From contig WFMF01000119.1 of NCBI GenBank assembly GCA_011033025.1, positions 372,001-436,000 on the forward strand: a stretch of DNA of 64,000 bases, given 5' to 3'. This DNA is from Beroe forskalii. Its lineage: Eukaryota > Ctenophora > Nuda > Beroida > Beroidae. Positions 23,702-37,100 of the stretch are shown piece after piece (position 1 is the stretch's first letter; each line of letters opens with the position of its first letter). Under the pieces are notes generated by a model. The model ran no database searches. It saw only the letters and a list, made by a program, of their open reading frames with translations, and was not told the origin of the DNA. A program made the position numbers and the translations under genes.

Positions 23702-24480
23702 TAATAATAATAATAATTTAAACTTTTATATTATACTGGCACATCAACTTATTTTAATGCACAGCTGTGCCACGAAAAACATAACTTGCCAAGTACAACT
23801 GACAGTGCACCAGTATTTAATCAATGATAAATTTTAGTAAAATAAGTTAAGATAATAAGTTAACAGCTAGTTTGAATTAAAAATAAGCACTGTCATTCCA
23901 AAACAAACATAATATACAGGAAATTGAAAACACGAAAACTGAGTAAATTAAAAAGGACACTTACCTATTATGTACACAAAAACCAGTCAAGAAAATAAAA
24001 TTAAAATTACTATGTGTCAGTACCATAGTTGTCAAAAGCAATCATAAAAAATCATAAAAAAAAGTTGTCAAAAGTAATCATAAGTAAAAGGACACAAATG
24101 ACCCGGATCCATCCACCGGTCCTCTACTTCTCTTCACTTAGTGTGTTGCTTAATTTCTTGGTGCTTGGAGTAAAGACAAAGACCAAAGAGCAAGTTTCAG
24201 TTTCATTCAGGCAGGTGGTCACTACACTTGGCAGTGCTATACCCTGGTACCAGGGAGTGACTGCTGGGGGGCCTACCTCATAAAAAGCTCTCGCAATTTA
24301 AACACCCCGAAAGCTGAGGTAGGTATTGGACTGAAGATGCCTGCACACCACTCATCTTGGTGTGACTCATTAAGATCCTACTGCTCTCCACATTGCATTA
24401 CCTAAAGGAATCATTTTGGTGTTCAAGTACGGAGTTGGAGAAAAGTCTTGCAGATTGATGTCCTGAAGAAAGATTTCTTT

Positions 24481-24612
24481 TTAATTCAAGCAATCATAAA
24501 CAGATGCGTTTTCAGTGCAGATTTAAAGATTTCAATATAAGAACAATTTTTTAGTTCTAAAGGTAGGCAATTCCAGAGTTTAGGTCCCGTTTTCTGAAAT
24601 GAGCGTTCACCA
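24481..24612 (-). pseudogene. C-terminal tail of the LINE ORF
   Basis: Encodes the typical CR1/L2 ending with PKLWNCLPLEL and LKTHLF before a stop. It continues the frame at 25441-26066 once the intervening MITE is discounted. Confidence 0.75.
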
Positions 24613-24614
24613 TA

Positions 24615-25440
24615 CACTCAGTTTTTTTTATAAGAAACTGTCTATAAGAAACTTAGCCTAGGATTTCCGAAAATTTAAGAAACTTAGCCTAGAATTTCGG
24701 AAAAATTAAGAAACTTCACTGATTTACAATTAAGAAATTAAGAAACTTCTAGCCTAGAATTTTGAAATTTGAGTATAAAATCCTATTGCAACTGAAATTC
24801 TTTTAACATGATATGTCTGGCTTCTGGGGGCTGCGCCCCCAGACCCCCATTTTTTGATTGTGAACATTCCGAAACTAATCTAGTACTTCTATTGAACTTC
24901 TATTACAGTATTACACTGGATATGTGATAATTGATCATAATATACAATAGAAATTTAGAAAATGAATCTTTCATGATTTTTCGGTTTAAAGTAACACGCC
25001 AGATACTAAAGCACAAAACAGAAATTTAGAAATTGTTGTTGCGACAGGACACTATTACAGTTCCATATCTATTTCCAAAAGTTCCAAGCATTATAGGATT
25101 TAGATATTATTATCTAAATTTTAAAATTTCAAACTTTTTTGGAAGAACATTTGATGAAGATCCCTGAACATTATTGTATACAGCTGCACAAATCTTTTAA
25201 GATAGATAAATGCTTAAAAGTGTATAATTTAACTGAAAATATCAGAAGGTTCGATTCTAATCCTCAACTACAGTCTACACAGTAGGTTCCTATGTTGGAA
25301 ATTTCGTAGACATTTTTAAACGGTATGTCGGTATGTAGAATTAAGAAACCGATTAAGAAACTTTTAGGCTCAAAATCGTGAAAAAATAAGAAACTTTTAG
25401 CCTAGGATTTCAATAAGTTTCTTATAAAAAAAACTGAGTG
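24615..25440. mobile_element. 826-bp Tc1/mariner-like MITE
   Basis: Termini CACTCAGTTTTTTTTATAAG and its inverse are flanked by TA at 24613-24614 and 25441-25442. The interior repeats AAGAAACTTAGCCTAG-type words near both ends. It lies inside the LINE ORF, so it is the younger insertion. No transposase. Confidence 0.85.
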
Positions 25441-26066
25441 TAGTGTGACAGTACTCTAGGTTCATATAAATATATGGAATGATTAAAATCAGCATATCTA
25501 AACATACTCATTAAATAATCAGGTCCCAGACCATTCAGACACTTATAAACCAATAAAAGCAATTTAAATTGAACACGGTATTTAATTGGTAACCAATGCA
25601 GCTCTTTTAAAGTTTCACAAAGGTGGTCATGCTTGTAGAGTCCCACTACAGCTTTAGCAGCTGCATTCTGAATGAGCTGAAGTTGGTTTAACAGGTTTTC
25701 GTTGATACCAAAATAAATAGAATTACAGTAGTCCAGTCTACAGGCCACAATACTATTCACAACAAGTTTCATCTGATCGTTTGAGAAGATGAATCGCTTC
25801 TTTACTACATTTCTGATGAGGCGAAAGCAGTCTTTCTTGAGAGCAGTAACATGAGTGTCAAATGAAAGTTTGTTATCAACTGTGATCCCTAAGTTTCGCA
25901 CATTAGAGGTGAATCTTATACAGATATTACCAGGAAGAATTATACCACCAATTTTAATCTGATTCAAAATATGTGGAGGTCCAATAACCATGATTTGAGT
26001 TTTACCAGGATTAAGTTGCAGGCAAAAGTCAATCATCCAGTCACGAACAATATTGAAGCAATTCAT
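25441..26066 (-). pseudogene. LINE reverse transcriptase, C-terminal part
   Basis: Recognisable RT thumb/post-RT features of CR1/L2 elements: LNPGKTQIMVIG, VRNLGITVDNKLSF, CRLDYCNSIYFGI, LQLIQNAAAKAVVG, LHWLPIKYRVQFKLLLLVYK and LNGLGPDYL. The catalytic palm (YxDD region) and the endonuclease are absent. The frame is cut by the TA-flanked MITE, and the ORF tail GERSFQKTGPKLWNCLPLEL then FKSALKTHLFMIA-stop is found beyond it at 24481-24612. It cannot encode an active enzyme. Confidence 0.85.
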
Positions 26067-26167
26067 GACCTGGGTGTTAAGTACTTCAGCCTGTTCACCT
26101 GTTTGCTTTGCGCCTTTTTATCTCAACCAGTTGAAGTTAAAATTAATTTTAGGCGCATGCATAGAAC

Positions 26168-26370
26168 AGTGGTCGATCTAATGGAATTGGTCGATCGCGA
26201 TAAACTTCATTTGGTCGACTGATGTGTTTTAAATAGAAAATCTTTGTGCTAGCGGGGAAACCACTGAATACTGCTCATTTAAACATGATTCAAGTCATTA
26301 GGGACCAGTAAAACACATCATTAGTTCAAATGAAGTTGATCGATCGACTAATTCCATTCTATCGACCGAC
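26168..26370. mobile_element. Inverted-repeat element, ~62-bp arms
   Basis: Left arm 26168-26230 (TCTAATGGAATTGGTCGATC within it) and right arm 26309-26370 are inverted with scattered mismatches, separated by about 78 bp. Foldback MITE. Confidence 0.7.
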
Positions 26371-27062
26371 GAACATTACAGGTGCCTTATTACATTAAAT
26401 AAAAGTTTTCTTTTTAATTCAAATATAAATTCTTATTTGTTTATTGAAAAATAGCTTTTTATTAATGTTACTATGGAATGTGCACCGGAGTGAAATGGTG
26501 GTAAATAATTTTTAACATTTGTTATTAATAATGTTACCAATGTTATTTATATATTGTTTGTGTAAATTGTGATGGTTAAATACCATTACCCTTTTATTAT
26601 TATCATTATATTATTGGATATGAGATTAGAGATGGTTTAATACCATAATGCTTTATGCTGAACTGGCAAAGTGAGGATTGACATGACGGAAAATGAAAGC
26701 TCTACTTAGAGTAAAGGTTATATCAATCAATGTATGGTTCTTTCTAGTTTCTACCTGTCCTTTGGACCTACATTTCAAGTTTCAACGTATTTCTTATGAA
26801 CTATAAGCACACACAGTTATAATATTCCTATAGCCATTCTTTAATATGATGTCCTGACCAAAGCAACACCATCTTTTCTGTCAAACTCATGCTAAAAATC
26901 TATGTAGAACACTCCCAGAACAAGCCATTAACTGATCTTTTTTGAGAGGGGAGGGTTGTTATTATTATCATTCACATGAATCAAATTTATGTATTCTCTT
27001 TTCTATCAGCAGTCAAACCATGAAGTAAAGGTACCTACAATCTTTCCTACAGTCTGAACTCA

Positions 27063-27295
27063 GTGCAATGAGTATTGGCCAACTACCTCACATCATCAAA
27101 ATCTTTGGACTTAATTGCAGCAATATTGTAAGTACCCATTGACTTGAAAAACTTTCAGTGTATGGAGTTTGGAGGTGACACTCCATGCATTGAAAGTTTC
27201 AAGTCTATAGCTGTGCTTTCAATACTTCCCCAGGTTGGTTCCAAAAATTCAATTGTGTGAAATAGTTGGCCAATACTTGTTGTGCCAAGTATATT
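27063..27295. mobile_element. ~230-bp hairpin MITE
   Basis: Outer arms containing AGTATTGGCCAACTA pair with TAGTTGGCCAATACT. Inner arms GACTTGAAAAACTTTCAGTG and the inverse of CATTGAAAGTTTCAAGTC enclose a short loop. The whole block folds on itself. Confidence 0.75.
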
Positions 27296-27920
27296 AATGA
27301 TGTAGTTTTATTTCAGACTTTCAATGCAAATGTGGAAGCAGTGATGTTGTTATGAAGAGGGATGTTAGGCTCCAAGAGGCTCAACTGCATTGCTTTCTTT
27401 TGCAGTTGAAGGAAGTCACCATTCACCAAGGTATTATGTAAATATTGGAATTCTGCTTTTTTATAGTTAAGTGTTGTTTAAACAGTCTATGGAACATAGG
27501 TCAAGAATTATTAGACTAAAAAATCTTTTTCATAGACAGTTAAACAAAAACGTTTCTGTTGTCAAGCAGAATATTTTACTGAAATTATAATATCTTTGGC
27601 AAATTACACAATTTAGATATTTGGCACAACTGGTGGCGCTGATTACTGCCACTGAAGTAAATCCAGAAAACTTAAACATGACAGTATTTTAATAATTTTT
27701 GGATAATCAAATTTTTGAATCTTTAAGTTTTTACACCATAGCCCTTAGCCCTTAGGCAGGCTTTAAAGTTCACAAAATAATCCTCAAAATTTCTGTGATT
27801 GAGTGTACACTGTACAGTAACTGTTTTTCATCTGCCATTCAATTGAGACCTCACTACATAGTGCAGTGGGCCTTCTTTCACCCTCCAATTTATCTCTGTT
27901 TTCCACCCCATGTAAACTGT
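27296..27920. other. Downstream region of SLC66A3-like gene
   Basis: AT-rich, no exon recognised; presumably contains the 3' UTR of the minus-strand gene. Confidence 0.35.
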
Positions 27921-28666
27921 TTACTCTGCCTTGTCCCCCTTGTTACCCCTGTAGATAATCCACTGAGACCCAATCACCGTTGCAAAGAACACATTAAGTG
28001 CCATGGGAGCAATAAAATCAGCTGCAGCCCCACTGATTAGTGTAGTACAAAGCCTCCCTGTGAACTGGAGCCATTGGAGAAGAAGAGTAGCTCCAGCAAG
28101 CTGTCCAGTAGACTTATTCCGGTAGTGGTTCAGCACTTGACCACCCTTGTCAAAGAGCATGACAGGCAGAAGGCAGTTCATCACCAGTTTAATCCAGGAG
28201 ATAGGGGCAGCTGTTAGGAGGGCAACAAAGGTAGCTTTGATGGTGAAGAGAAGGGTTAGCTCCTTGGTTTGGTTGAGGTAGTATCTAGCCAAAGCGTGGA
28301 TCACAAACACTTGGATGTTTGTGATGAGGAGCTCCAGCCAGTTACTGATATCCAAACCTGCGAGTTTTTGGATTATTCAAAATCATTAAATTTATTGGTA
28401 CTCTGATTTAATAATGTTTTGAAAGTAGGTAAATATGATTAAGAATACATCTGTTTTAAGAAGTTTTAAATATTAACTTGATATTATTCCAAACCTGACT
28501 TGATGCAGAAAGCAGAAATGAGTGCTGTTATAAAGTCAATGATGATGAACATAGAAAGTTTAAGTCCCTCCCCACTCTTAGACTTGAAAATAACCCAGAT
28601 CTGAGGTAGGAATGCCACTGAACCCATCAGAGCTATAATGTACCCAGCCACCGTAACGTAGTCCAT
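27921..28666 (-). CDS. SLC66A3: PQ-loop membrane protein, SLC66A3 (PQLC3)-like
   Basis: Two exons: 28495-28666 (ATG; ends in phase 1 at a CAG|GTTTGG donor) and 27921-28357 (acceptor CTCGCAG; stop TAA). Joined length is about 203 residues, matching SLC66A3 and shorter than MPDU1 by an N-terminal ~40 residues. The first PQ motif is FLPQIWVIFKSKSGEGLKL. Hydrophobic segments follow throughout, with GRLCTTLISG and a basic C-terminus ending KAE as in SLC66A3. The PQ-loop family has seven membrane segments and includes lysosomal amino-acid exporters, KDEL receptors' relatives and MPDU1; the substrate of SLC66A3 is not settled. An MPDU1-like identity is the main alternative. No upstream exon was found, so the ATG at 28666 is taken as start. 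Confidence 0.72.
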
Positions 28667-31038
28667 GATGTGTTTTTAACCTTGCTTCAGGAGGTATGGT
28701 TAGAGAGTTCAGGTAAATGATGAAATATTATTGCAAATGACAACTGCTTCAGGTATAAAACATCGTTGAAAAACACAGCTATTTGATAAACCAAATATTT
28801 CCAATTCATCAAAAATCAAAATTACTTCCGAAGCAGTCGCAAGAAACTAAGAACGGAGCTCTGTCAAGGTTACAAATGCAGGCCAAAGTCTGAAGTCACG
28901 CTTCCCTCTTATACAGAAGAAAGATTAGAAGCATTTTAAAAACTGAAGAGCGTGACTTTGGTGCTGCGAAAGTATAGAAAAGAGTACAATATTTGTGAAG
29001 GAATAGGAGCTCCTCAGTCCTTTATAAATAGGCGTCATGAAGTTAATTAGGTTATCCCGTATTATGTTACACAGCAAAACGCCATTCCTTTTGGTACATT
29101 AATTAAGAAATTGTTAATGAAATTAAAACCATTAAAATTCTGCAAAACTTTTGATAATCATACGCTGAGGCATCAAGGATGTACATTGTTAAGAATGTTA
29201 ATTGAGGTCTGAGGATAACGTTAATTAAGAGATAATGATTAATGACACATGGGCGAGTATAGTGTACTTGTACAATCGTAGGAAAAAAGTTATGCCGCAA
29301 TTATTGTATCGCTTTGTAAGTGGTATGTATTCGAAAATAAAGTGTTTATCCTGAGCTAAAATGTCAGAAAATTTCAGGAACACAAAACACAACAACGGAA
29401 AAGTATATTGAGTAGTTAGTAATATAGTGACGATATTTACCTATAATTCCTTCCTTACTGGTGTACATAGTATACACGGTATACACGATTACACGATATA
29501 CAAGGCTGATTAATTTGTGTTGAGGGAAGCTCACCAAATGTTAATCGTGATTCGTGATGTCGAACTGTCACGAGCCCCAAGGCCCAATCACAGCAACGTT
29601 TTTTTTGAGATGCCCCACGGGGCCTCATCTCACAGCAAAAGGGGGCATCGATTTGGCAGCCAATGGCCTAAGCTAAATGACCAAGAAAAAGTCTGACTGG
29701 AAATCTTCAACTCCGCAGCATTCCAAGAAGTCCCTGAAATAGTATTACCCCTCCCAAACCATGAAACCTTTGACCACGTGACAGAGCTAGGTTACAAGTG
29801 TTTGAGTGTGGCTATGTGGTGTTTGGCTGCGGTGGGTGGCCTCCAGGGTGGCTTATTGTGTGTTGTTTGAGAGGGGATTCTGTGACTTTGTTAGTTGATA
29901 CCCCGATAGTTTTTACTGCTGTCCTGGTAAATTTAGTAACTTGTTGGTACCTACTTGCAGTTTCTTTTGACTCGAGTGTGTAAACTGTAGTTTGATCTTC
30001 ATTAACGCTTCGGTTAACTAACTTTCTGCTTGCTTGGCTTAAGTTTTTATTCCTAACTAAGCGGGGACTGATGTTTGTTGGCAAAAGATAGAGTTTTGAA
30101 AGCCTTCATATTTCAAACAATTTACCTAACGTTGTCTGATTGTCCATGATAAAAGTAATATTTGAAAGCATATTAGCAACTAAACGACACAGTTGACTTT
30201 TGTATAATAAACGTAGCAACAAAGCGAGGGCAAAGGAAACAAATTGTGTTCTACCACAGACACTATTAGGGAGAGCGCTGATATAGTTTAATACATTTTA
30301 TACATCGTACATTGTATACAATCTGAAATGTCATGCTATCCACTGTGTCAAAGCAGCTCTAAAAGAATGAGCGATGAGTGCGATGATATTGCCATAGTTT
30401 AGAATGGCCAATTGGTGTAGTCAAGTCGCATACTCTTTGTAGTACTCTGAGTAGTATCATACTATAGACATTAGACATTGCTCCTGCGGTAACGTAAATT
30501 CTAATGTTTCCAGGAATTGCAATCGAGGAGGCCGGAGAGTTCCAGATGGTGCATTTCGATATAATGATATTTCATATTGATGGTTAATATCGTCAAATTT
30601 TCTCCGAAAGAACTAAATAACGGAACTTCCATATTATTGACCAACTCATATCGTAACACACCGTAACTTCATAGGTCGCCATGCCATGTCAAGAAGAGAG
30701 ACTGACCAAGTGATCATCTAGTCATGTGATGCTCTTGGAGTAGGTAATTCAGAAATATACAGAGTCGTGGACTACTATAATCAAAGAAAATAATGGTTAG
30801 AAAGATTTTAATAATCATTAAACTATTAACGGTATAATTTAGGAATGTTCAAAATTGCTAGATTGTTGAGCAATGAATATTGAATAAACTTGTCCTGCTT
30901 GAGTCGGACTAATTTTTCACACACTGACTTTAACTAATAACTTCAGAGCGGTTTAAGATTATTTCGCTACTAATTAACTGTCAGCACAATGAATCGATGG
31001 ATGAGAACTTGATTCGTCACACACTATACGCCGCGTAA
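28667..31038. other. Intergenic region between divergent genes
   Basis: Lies between the minus-strand SLC66A3-like start and the first visible plus-strand ninein exon. It should contain both promoters and a 5' exon for ninein, but none could be fixed. Confidence 0.35.
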
Positions 31039-31115
31039 GAGAAATAGGCGGCGTATAGTCATCAACTCACTACGTTTAGCTATGATAATGACGTCATCCT
31101 ACCCGCCTATTTCTC
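31022..31115. mobile_element. GAGAAATAGGCGG MITE abutting a ninein splice acceptor
   Basis: GAGAAATAGGCGG at 31039-31051 and its inverse at 31103-31115 bound a core with CATCAACTCACTACGTTTAG. ACTATACGCCGC and GCGGCGTATAGT form another inverted pair at the left end. The same family is at 33240-33323 and, partly, 38232-38300. The right TIR (CGCCTATTTCTC) is followed at once by GTATATTTCAG, the acceptor of the exon at 31127. Confidence 0.7.
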
Positions 31116-31126
31116 GTATATTTCAG

Positions 31127-34100
31127 AGCGAAGTGAGTGCTGCGCAGGATGCCCATTTCCAGGAGCTCTTCTCCCAGTGCGACACTGATAACAGCGGGTA
31201 CATTGACTGTCAGGAGATGATGAACTTACTCCAAAAACTGGGAATTCCTCACGATCAGGTAAAAACAGTTGGATCACGAATTATGGAAACGCTATCCATG
31301 ATCCACTTTTCCAAGGTTATTTCTTAGCATGATTGTACTTTTTTATGGATTTAGGTAACCTTGTAAATGTGATTGCCGTTTAGGTGTACGTAATCATTAT
31401 TATTAGTTATTACTAATCACAAAAGAATTCAATATTTAAAATCGCAGCTTATCGTGCCATCTGTAATTAGCTACTTTTTGGATGATAATTAGATCAACTT
31501 GAAGTAATTGATTTAACAGTTCGTTCCTAAAATGTAACGTGATACTGACAGAAAATCATCAATTAACAAAATTCAATCACTAATTTTTCTATGATTCAGT
31601 TTGATCGATTGAGTTTCTTTCTTGTTTTTCGAAATTGAATATCAAAGCTAAAATTGCAACTTTGGATGTATAGTTGGTAAAAATTTCAACTTTCTGAAAC
31701 TGCGAAGTCCGCATAACTTCATGATTCCAGTTTCTGCACACGTCTGCACTTTATACGATTCCTCGACCCTCGTCTTATTGTCTCTCAGCACAACCTGAAT
31801 TGTGCTTCTTATTTAAACTTATGGTTTTTCTTTTGGGGGCGCTAGGAGATGCCGGCATTCTTGCCGGCAATTTTGTCATTTTTCAGGATTTTCAGTTTTA
31901 AAAGGAAGAAAACTCCAGCATCTTAGATTGGGTCTGCTCTTAATTCAATTAACTTTTCCAGGCCGTAGCTCAGGTTCCCCTTCTGATGACCACCCTAGAT
32001 GAGGATGGGGATGGGCAGGTGTCTTTTGAGGAGTTTCGGGGCGGGATTCAGGAGTTTTTACTGGACCCAAACGACCCTGGTAAGACTCCAGTCTCGGTAT
32101 CTCGTTGATGCAATGAAAAGATGGTTATTCAACGTTTACAATATGGACATGGTTTTGACCCAAAATTTGATGATATTTGGAGGAAAGGAGAAAGAAATCG
32201 AAATTTTGTGTCTGGAGGAACAATGGAACATTTTCAGCTCTGTACGAGGATTCAGATGAGGTTGAAGAAGAGATCGCCAGCCTGAGTTAGTTGTTGTTAT
32301 TTGAACACGAATCCTTGATCAAAAATCATTTAAATCCTAAACTAGCAGTTTGCATTTTCTCTTTTGTAACAACTCTTTTGTAACTGCTCACATATGTAAA
32401 ACTATTCAGTCTCTCCGATACGTCTAAGTCATAACCCTTCGAACTCACCAGCTTCTCCAATGAAGAAGACGTACGGTAGATCTGACTCTGACGTGGAAAG
32501 GATGAAGGAACACAGACGAAATGTCGAGATGGTGAGTTGGGAGAAAACCACGTGTTACTTTTTTGAATTTTGACACTCGCATTCATTTATGAAATTAATG
32601 GATATTCACCAAATATAACTAGACAATATAATAATGATAAGGTGATTACGATGAGATAATAACCTCCCATAAAAATTTATAAAATGAGATTACCCTGTGA
32701 AGCAGTAGCGAACTTCAACCCCATAAACCCATCTAATCCCAAGGCCAGAGAGCGACTAGAAAGAAGGCTTAGTATGGCTAGCCTGGAGGGGTATGTAATG
32801 GGAATGCCGATCACGTGATTGGAAAGTGATGAAAATGATGGATACAATTTAATGATTGATTTCAGAAGAATGGGATTAATTCCTCGATTCGCATGTCTGA
32901 TCCAACATTTATTAATAATAACTTGTTCAAGGGGAATGATGAGGGTTTTTATGCCGTCATCAGACCACATTAAACCTTGATAATGGCGTCGGTATCTTCT
33001 ATTAAGTTAGAGTCATTAACGAGCTACACCCTTTGAAATGCGTCCGTGAATTTCATTAGTTTTTTATAGAATCGGAAAAGGTTAGCTTGGCACGTTTACC
33101 GCTTTCATGAGTGAGGATATCCCCGAGACTCGAACCATGGATGTCACGAATGACAGGCACAGTTCTCATCCACTCATCCACTTCTGCCTGAATGAAGGAT
33201 CCTATCCTTGCATAGACCACTGAAAATTCCCATACGTGTAAGGAAAATAGGCGGTTCAATACCTCATCAACTTACTACCTTGTGCTATGAAATGGCGTCA
33301 TCTCAAAACCGCCTATTTCTCCTGATCGGGCTTATATTATAGGTATTTGAACTCGCCCTTCCCATACTCAATCTCTCCGAATATACAACAACCAAAGACT
33401 TTGGTTTATTATATCACGATAGAGCTGTTTCTGTAACTTAATCCATTAACAATGACATTAAATCTAGGAGAGATTAAGTTGAAATTAAATAGATTATTCG
33501 TTAATAACACAAAACATCGATCCCATTTAATTCTAAAATAAGTCATATAGCTATATAGAGTTAGTTGTATATCTCTCTGTATTTGCTATATTATTAAGTC
33601 CGCTCCATACTTCACTCTCAACTGACGACGATAATCACAAGATTTTCGAAAGCTTCTGATTACAATTCTCTCGTATATCAGTTATTTCGTTTAAACTTCA
33701 ATTTCTTGAGTATATTAAGTCAGTAATTCGTTGCTTTGTACGTGCAGGGAGTTTGCTGCTGGAAGTGAGGAACTGGTCGTCTGGACTATGTTCAACGAGG
33801 TACTTAAATAAATTGAAATCCTTTATTATTAAAAACTGTGAAATCTGTCAATTAAGTTTAGTTAGTTTATTTGTCTTGATTTTCCTTTTCGTTCAGTCCT
33901 TGCAAAATTGAGTCACTGAAAAATAAATCCGATATATTTATGTCTTTCAGCTTATTTTATGTCTCGTGTCCAATGTTGTGTACCCAGGTTGCTAGTAGGA
34001 ATCCAGACCGTACAATCAACATGGCAGAGCTGAGTGTTCTGTGTGAGAGGATAGGGATTGAGGTGGCTAACAAACAGGTGAATGAGACTCCTCTTTAGAT

Positions 34101-37100
34101 GAAAAATATGAAAAAAACTATATACACATTTTTAGACACTTTTTAATGGTAAAGGTGAATAATTCAGATTTCAGCATTCATAATCCTCATTTAGCTGGAG
34201 GTGGTAACCAGGTTGTTTTTCAGGAGCTAGTAGAACTGTTCCAAGAACTTGACGATAACAAGGATGGTAAGATCACGTTCGAAGAGTTCCTCAAGGGTCT
34301 CCGGATGTTCAAGGAGATTGTAGGACACGAAGAGAATCAAGGTAAACACAAGGAAATATCTTTTATAGATTCAAATTTTTGTCGCATTTTCACGATATCG
34401 CGCGTACTCCACTACCAATGTTTTCATACATCGTTGAATCATATTGAGTAATGGGAGTGCGAACCCGGAAATTCTGATCTAAAACAAGGACCGTCCTCCT
34501 TCCCAGGATCTCTGCTCCCTGCTGAAGAGTTCGGAGGAGATGGAGTAGAGAAAGGAGGAGGGGGAAGAAGGAGTGTTACCAACTTCAGCCCTTTCCCTGG
34601 TGAGATATCATTCCTTTTTATTAATTCCAAATCAAGGAAAGAGGAATCAAGGAAAGAAGTTTCCTTGTGAGATGAAATTACCGGCTGCAAATGTACAGCA
34701 AATAAGTTTTTGAGGGCGCTGCGCGTGTAAGAACGTATTGATAGCGTTTCAAAAGCGATGGTATTTAATTTAGTAGGTATTTATTTGATGTAAGGCCTGG
34801 CGACTGCGAAGCAAAGCTTCCGAATCCATTTTAATCCATTTAATTATACCTCCTGATGGCTTTACCGATCCTTCTCTACCAGACTGCATGATACACTGCA
34901 CTATATATATAATACAAAATAGCCATATTACCGTTGCCATGGTTACTAATTACGAGGCTACTGAACGCCTCTGAGCTGTGTGACTGATTTACGCCGCAAG
35001 ATGTTTGTTATGACTCACTTGATTACACGCACATACTTCTGTATTGATTTTAAAACAAAATAAAACGCCGTCATCTTAGGGGAATTTCGACAAATGCTTC
35101 ATGTCATTTTCAACCTGAATTTGGACGATTCATTGTACAATGCTAACTAAGTCGTAAGCGAATATTATGCAATACTTATTACTTATTGCTTAAAAGATTA
35201 TCTATTATAACTGTCTTATAGAGTTCCGTGCAATGCTGTCCCACGGGGTGGGAAGTACGGGCAAATCTCTAAAATTATTTGATAATTGTGTCTTGTTACT
35301 GATTACTTCATGTCGTCTTGCTATTGATCATTTTAGATATCAGGGTAGCTTATATTGTTCCGCTAGAATAATAGGCGATTGGAACCCCAACCGCCCATTT
35401 TAAACGCAAGATGACAGCGTTACTGGCCCCGACTATTGTTCAAGCAGAGCATATCATGACTATTACATAGTCAATGGTTTCACTGACTAAACAATCTAAA
35501 TCTAGAGGCTATTATCACATGTGTCGCAATGGTGCGGTCTGTACGGAGCCCCCACTGTTTCAATCCTTGTTTAACACAAGACTTTTGTATCCAATAATCA
35601 GTAATCATTTGAGGAGTGGTCTCCTGTTCCGTGTGTATAATCGGTTTAATGTTAATTGGTAAACAGGGGAGCTATTTACTTATTTGAGTATGATAAACGC
35701 TACAGTTTGGCTAAAGTAAGCAAAGTAAATCGATCTGCTATTAAATGATATTATAAACGTAGGTATATACGTTTTGCGGAAAATCACTGGTCAGTCCAGC
35801 ACAGATAAATGGATAATGGATACCGTTTTGCGTTTGTTTTTCTTTTCGCTGTATATTCCTTTGCTTCATATGTTTTTGAGATATTTACGCGGACTGTTTA
35901 CTTCTGTTGTTAATAATAACTTCGTTTACAAATTACTCCGGTTGTTATTATAAAAAAGAAATTAGAAAGTTGGCGAAATAACTGAGAAGGTTGGCGAGTT
36001 TCGCTACTTATAAATTTGCTCTTCACTGCTGAATTTTGAGTTCCTTCGGGTTTAATTAGGTTTTTAGGGACTGACGGCAGTTCGCAACCTGGAGCCATCG
36101 GAGCTGGGACTCCGACTAGAGAGTAAAGTTCTTTTTGTGACCAACCGTTAGATAGATAAATAATGAACATTCTAATGACTTAATAATGATAAGTAATGAA
36201 CATTCTAATGACATAGTAATCTAATAATGAACATTTTAAAGACAAAATAATGAACATTTTAATGACCCCATAATGAACATAATGCAACCTATTCATTACT
36301 GCATGGTGCATATATTATTAAACTCTTAACACCTTCGCCGTATTACAATGTATTGACTGTACATGAGCAAATAATGGTTAAACGTGACGTAATCATAAGG
36401 GTTTAAAATGGTCCTATTATTTACGTAAATCAACTATATTTTGTACGTGACGCACAAACTTGCCTCCGGGAGGTCCTTTAGAGAACACTGACCAATCACA
36501 GGACTCGCACACACTCACGTGACCACCAACATCCAATCAGAACACGCAGGAGAAGCTTCACCAACCAATGAGATCGCAGGGATTAAATCACGTGACTTGT
36601 AATGAGTTAATGTATATAGCTCAGATAGTGGAGTGATAAACTGTTAATGTATCCGTGGGTTGTTTCTATACCGTCATCCGGATACTGTTTATCTCCTTAT
36701 CTCTGATATACGCTCATTAGCTACGTATATTCTGAATGATACCGGTAGCAAGACACTTTGCTCATCGTTTTCACTCCAATTTCCGGGGATATTAACCACG
36801 GATTTCGGGCGATTTTTCTTTTCCCTTGTTCGAGAAAGATATAGTTTTTGTGTGGTTGTGCTTCTTGTTTCCGACGACTCGATGGAATCTTGGTGGACTG
36901 GATGAAGTTTGATGACAGCTAACTGGTACCCAAATACTTCTCCTGCTAAGGGACTGGGTGGAAAAGATACCCTCATTCGGAGATTCAAGAAGTGCTTCCC
37001 TGAAAATGGTAAGAAACCTGACCTTTTGAAATGAATGGCATTGCCTGAACCCCATACATTGATACTTAGATCTTTAGATAGATAAAGATTCTGAGGAATA

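Larger units (their letters stand above)
23702..26105 (-). mobile_element. Decayed CR1/L2-type LINE, 5'-truncated
   Basis: Non-LTR retrotransposon remnant on the minus strand. Coding remains at 25441-26066 and 24481-24612 are separated by the MITE at 24615-25440. The 3' side may run to the (TTA)n tract at 23702-23720, as CR1/L2 elements often end in short microsatellites. The 5' end stops within the reverse transcriptase near 26105. Confidence 0.7.

Noticed and set aside
25971..26222. Plus-strand open frame over the LINE 5' end
   Set aside because: It is antisense to the reverse transcriptase remnant and runs into a foldback repeat.
32873..32972. Ninein exon with INSSIRMSDPTFINNN
   Set aside because: It ends in a stop without a good donor, and skipping it lets 32790 join 33748 in perfect phase; at most an alternative ending.
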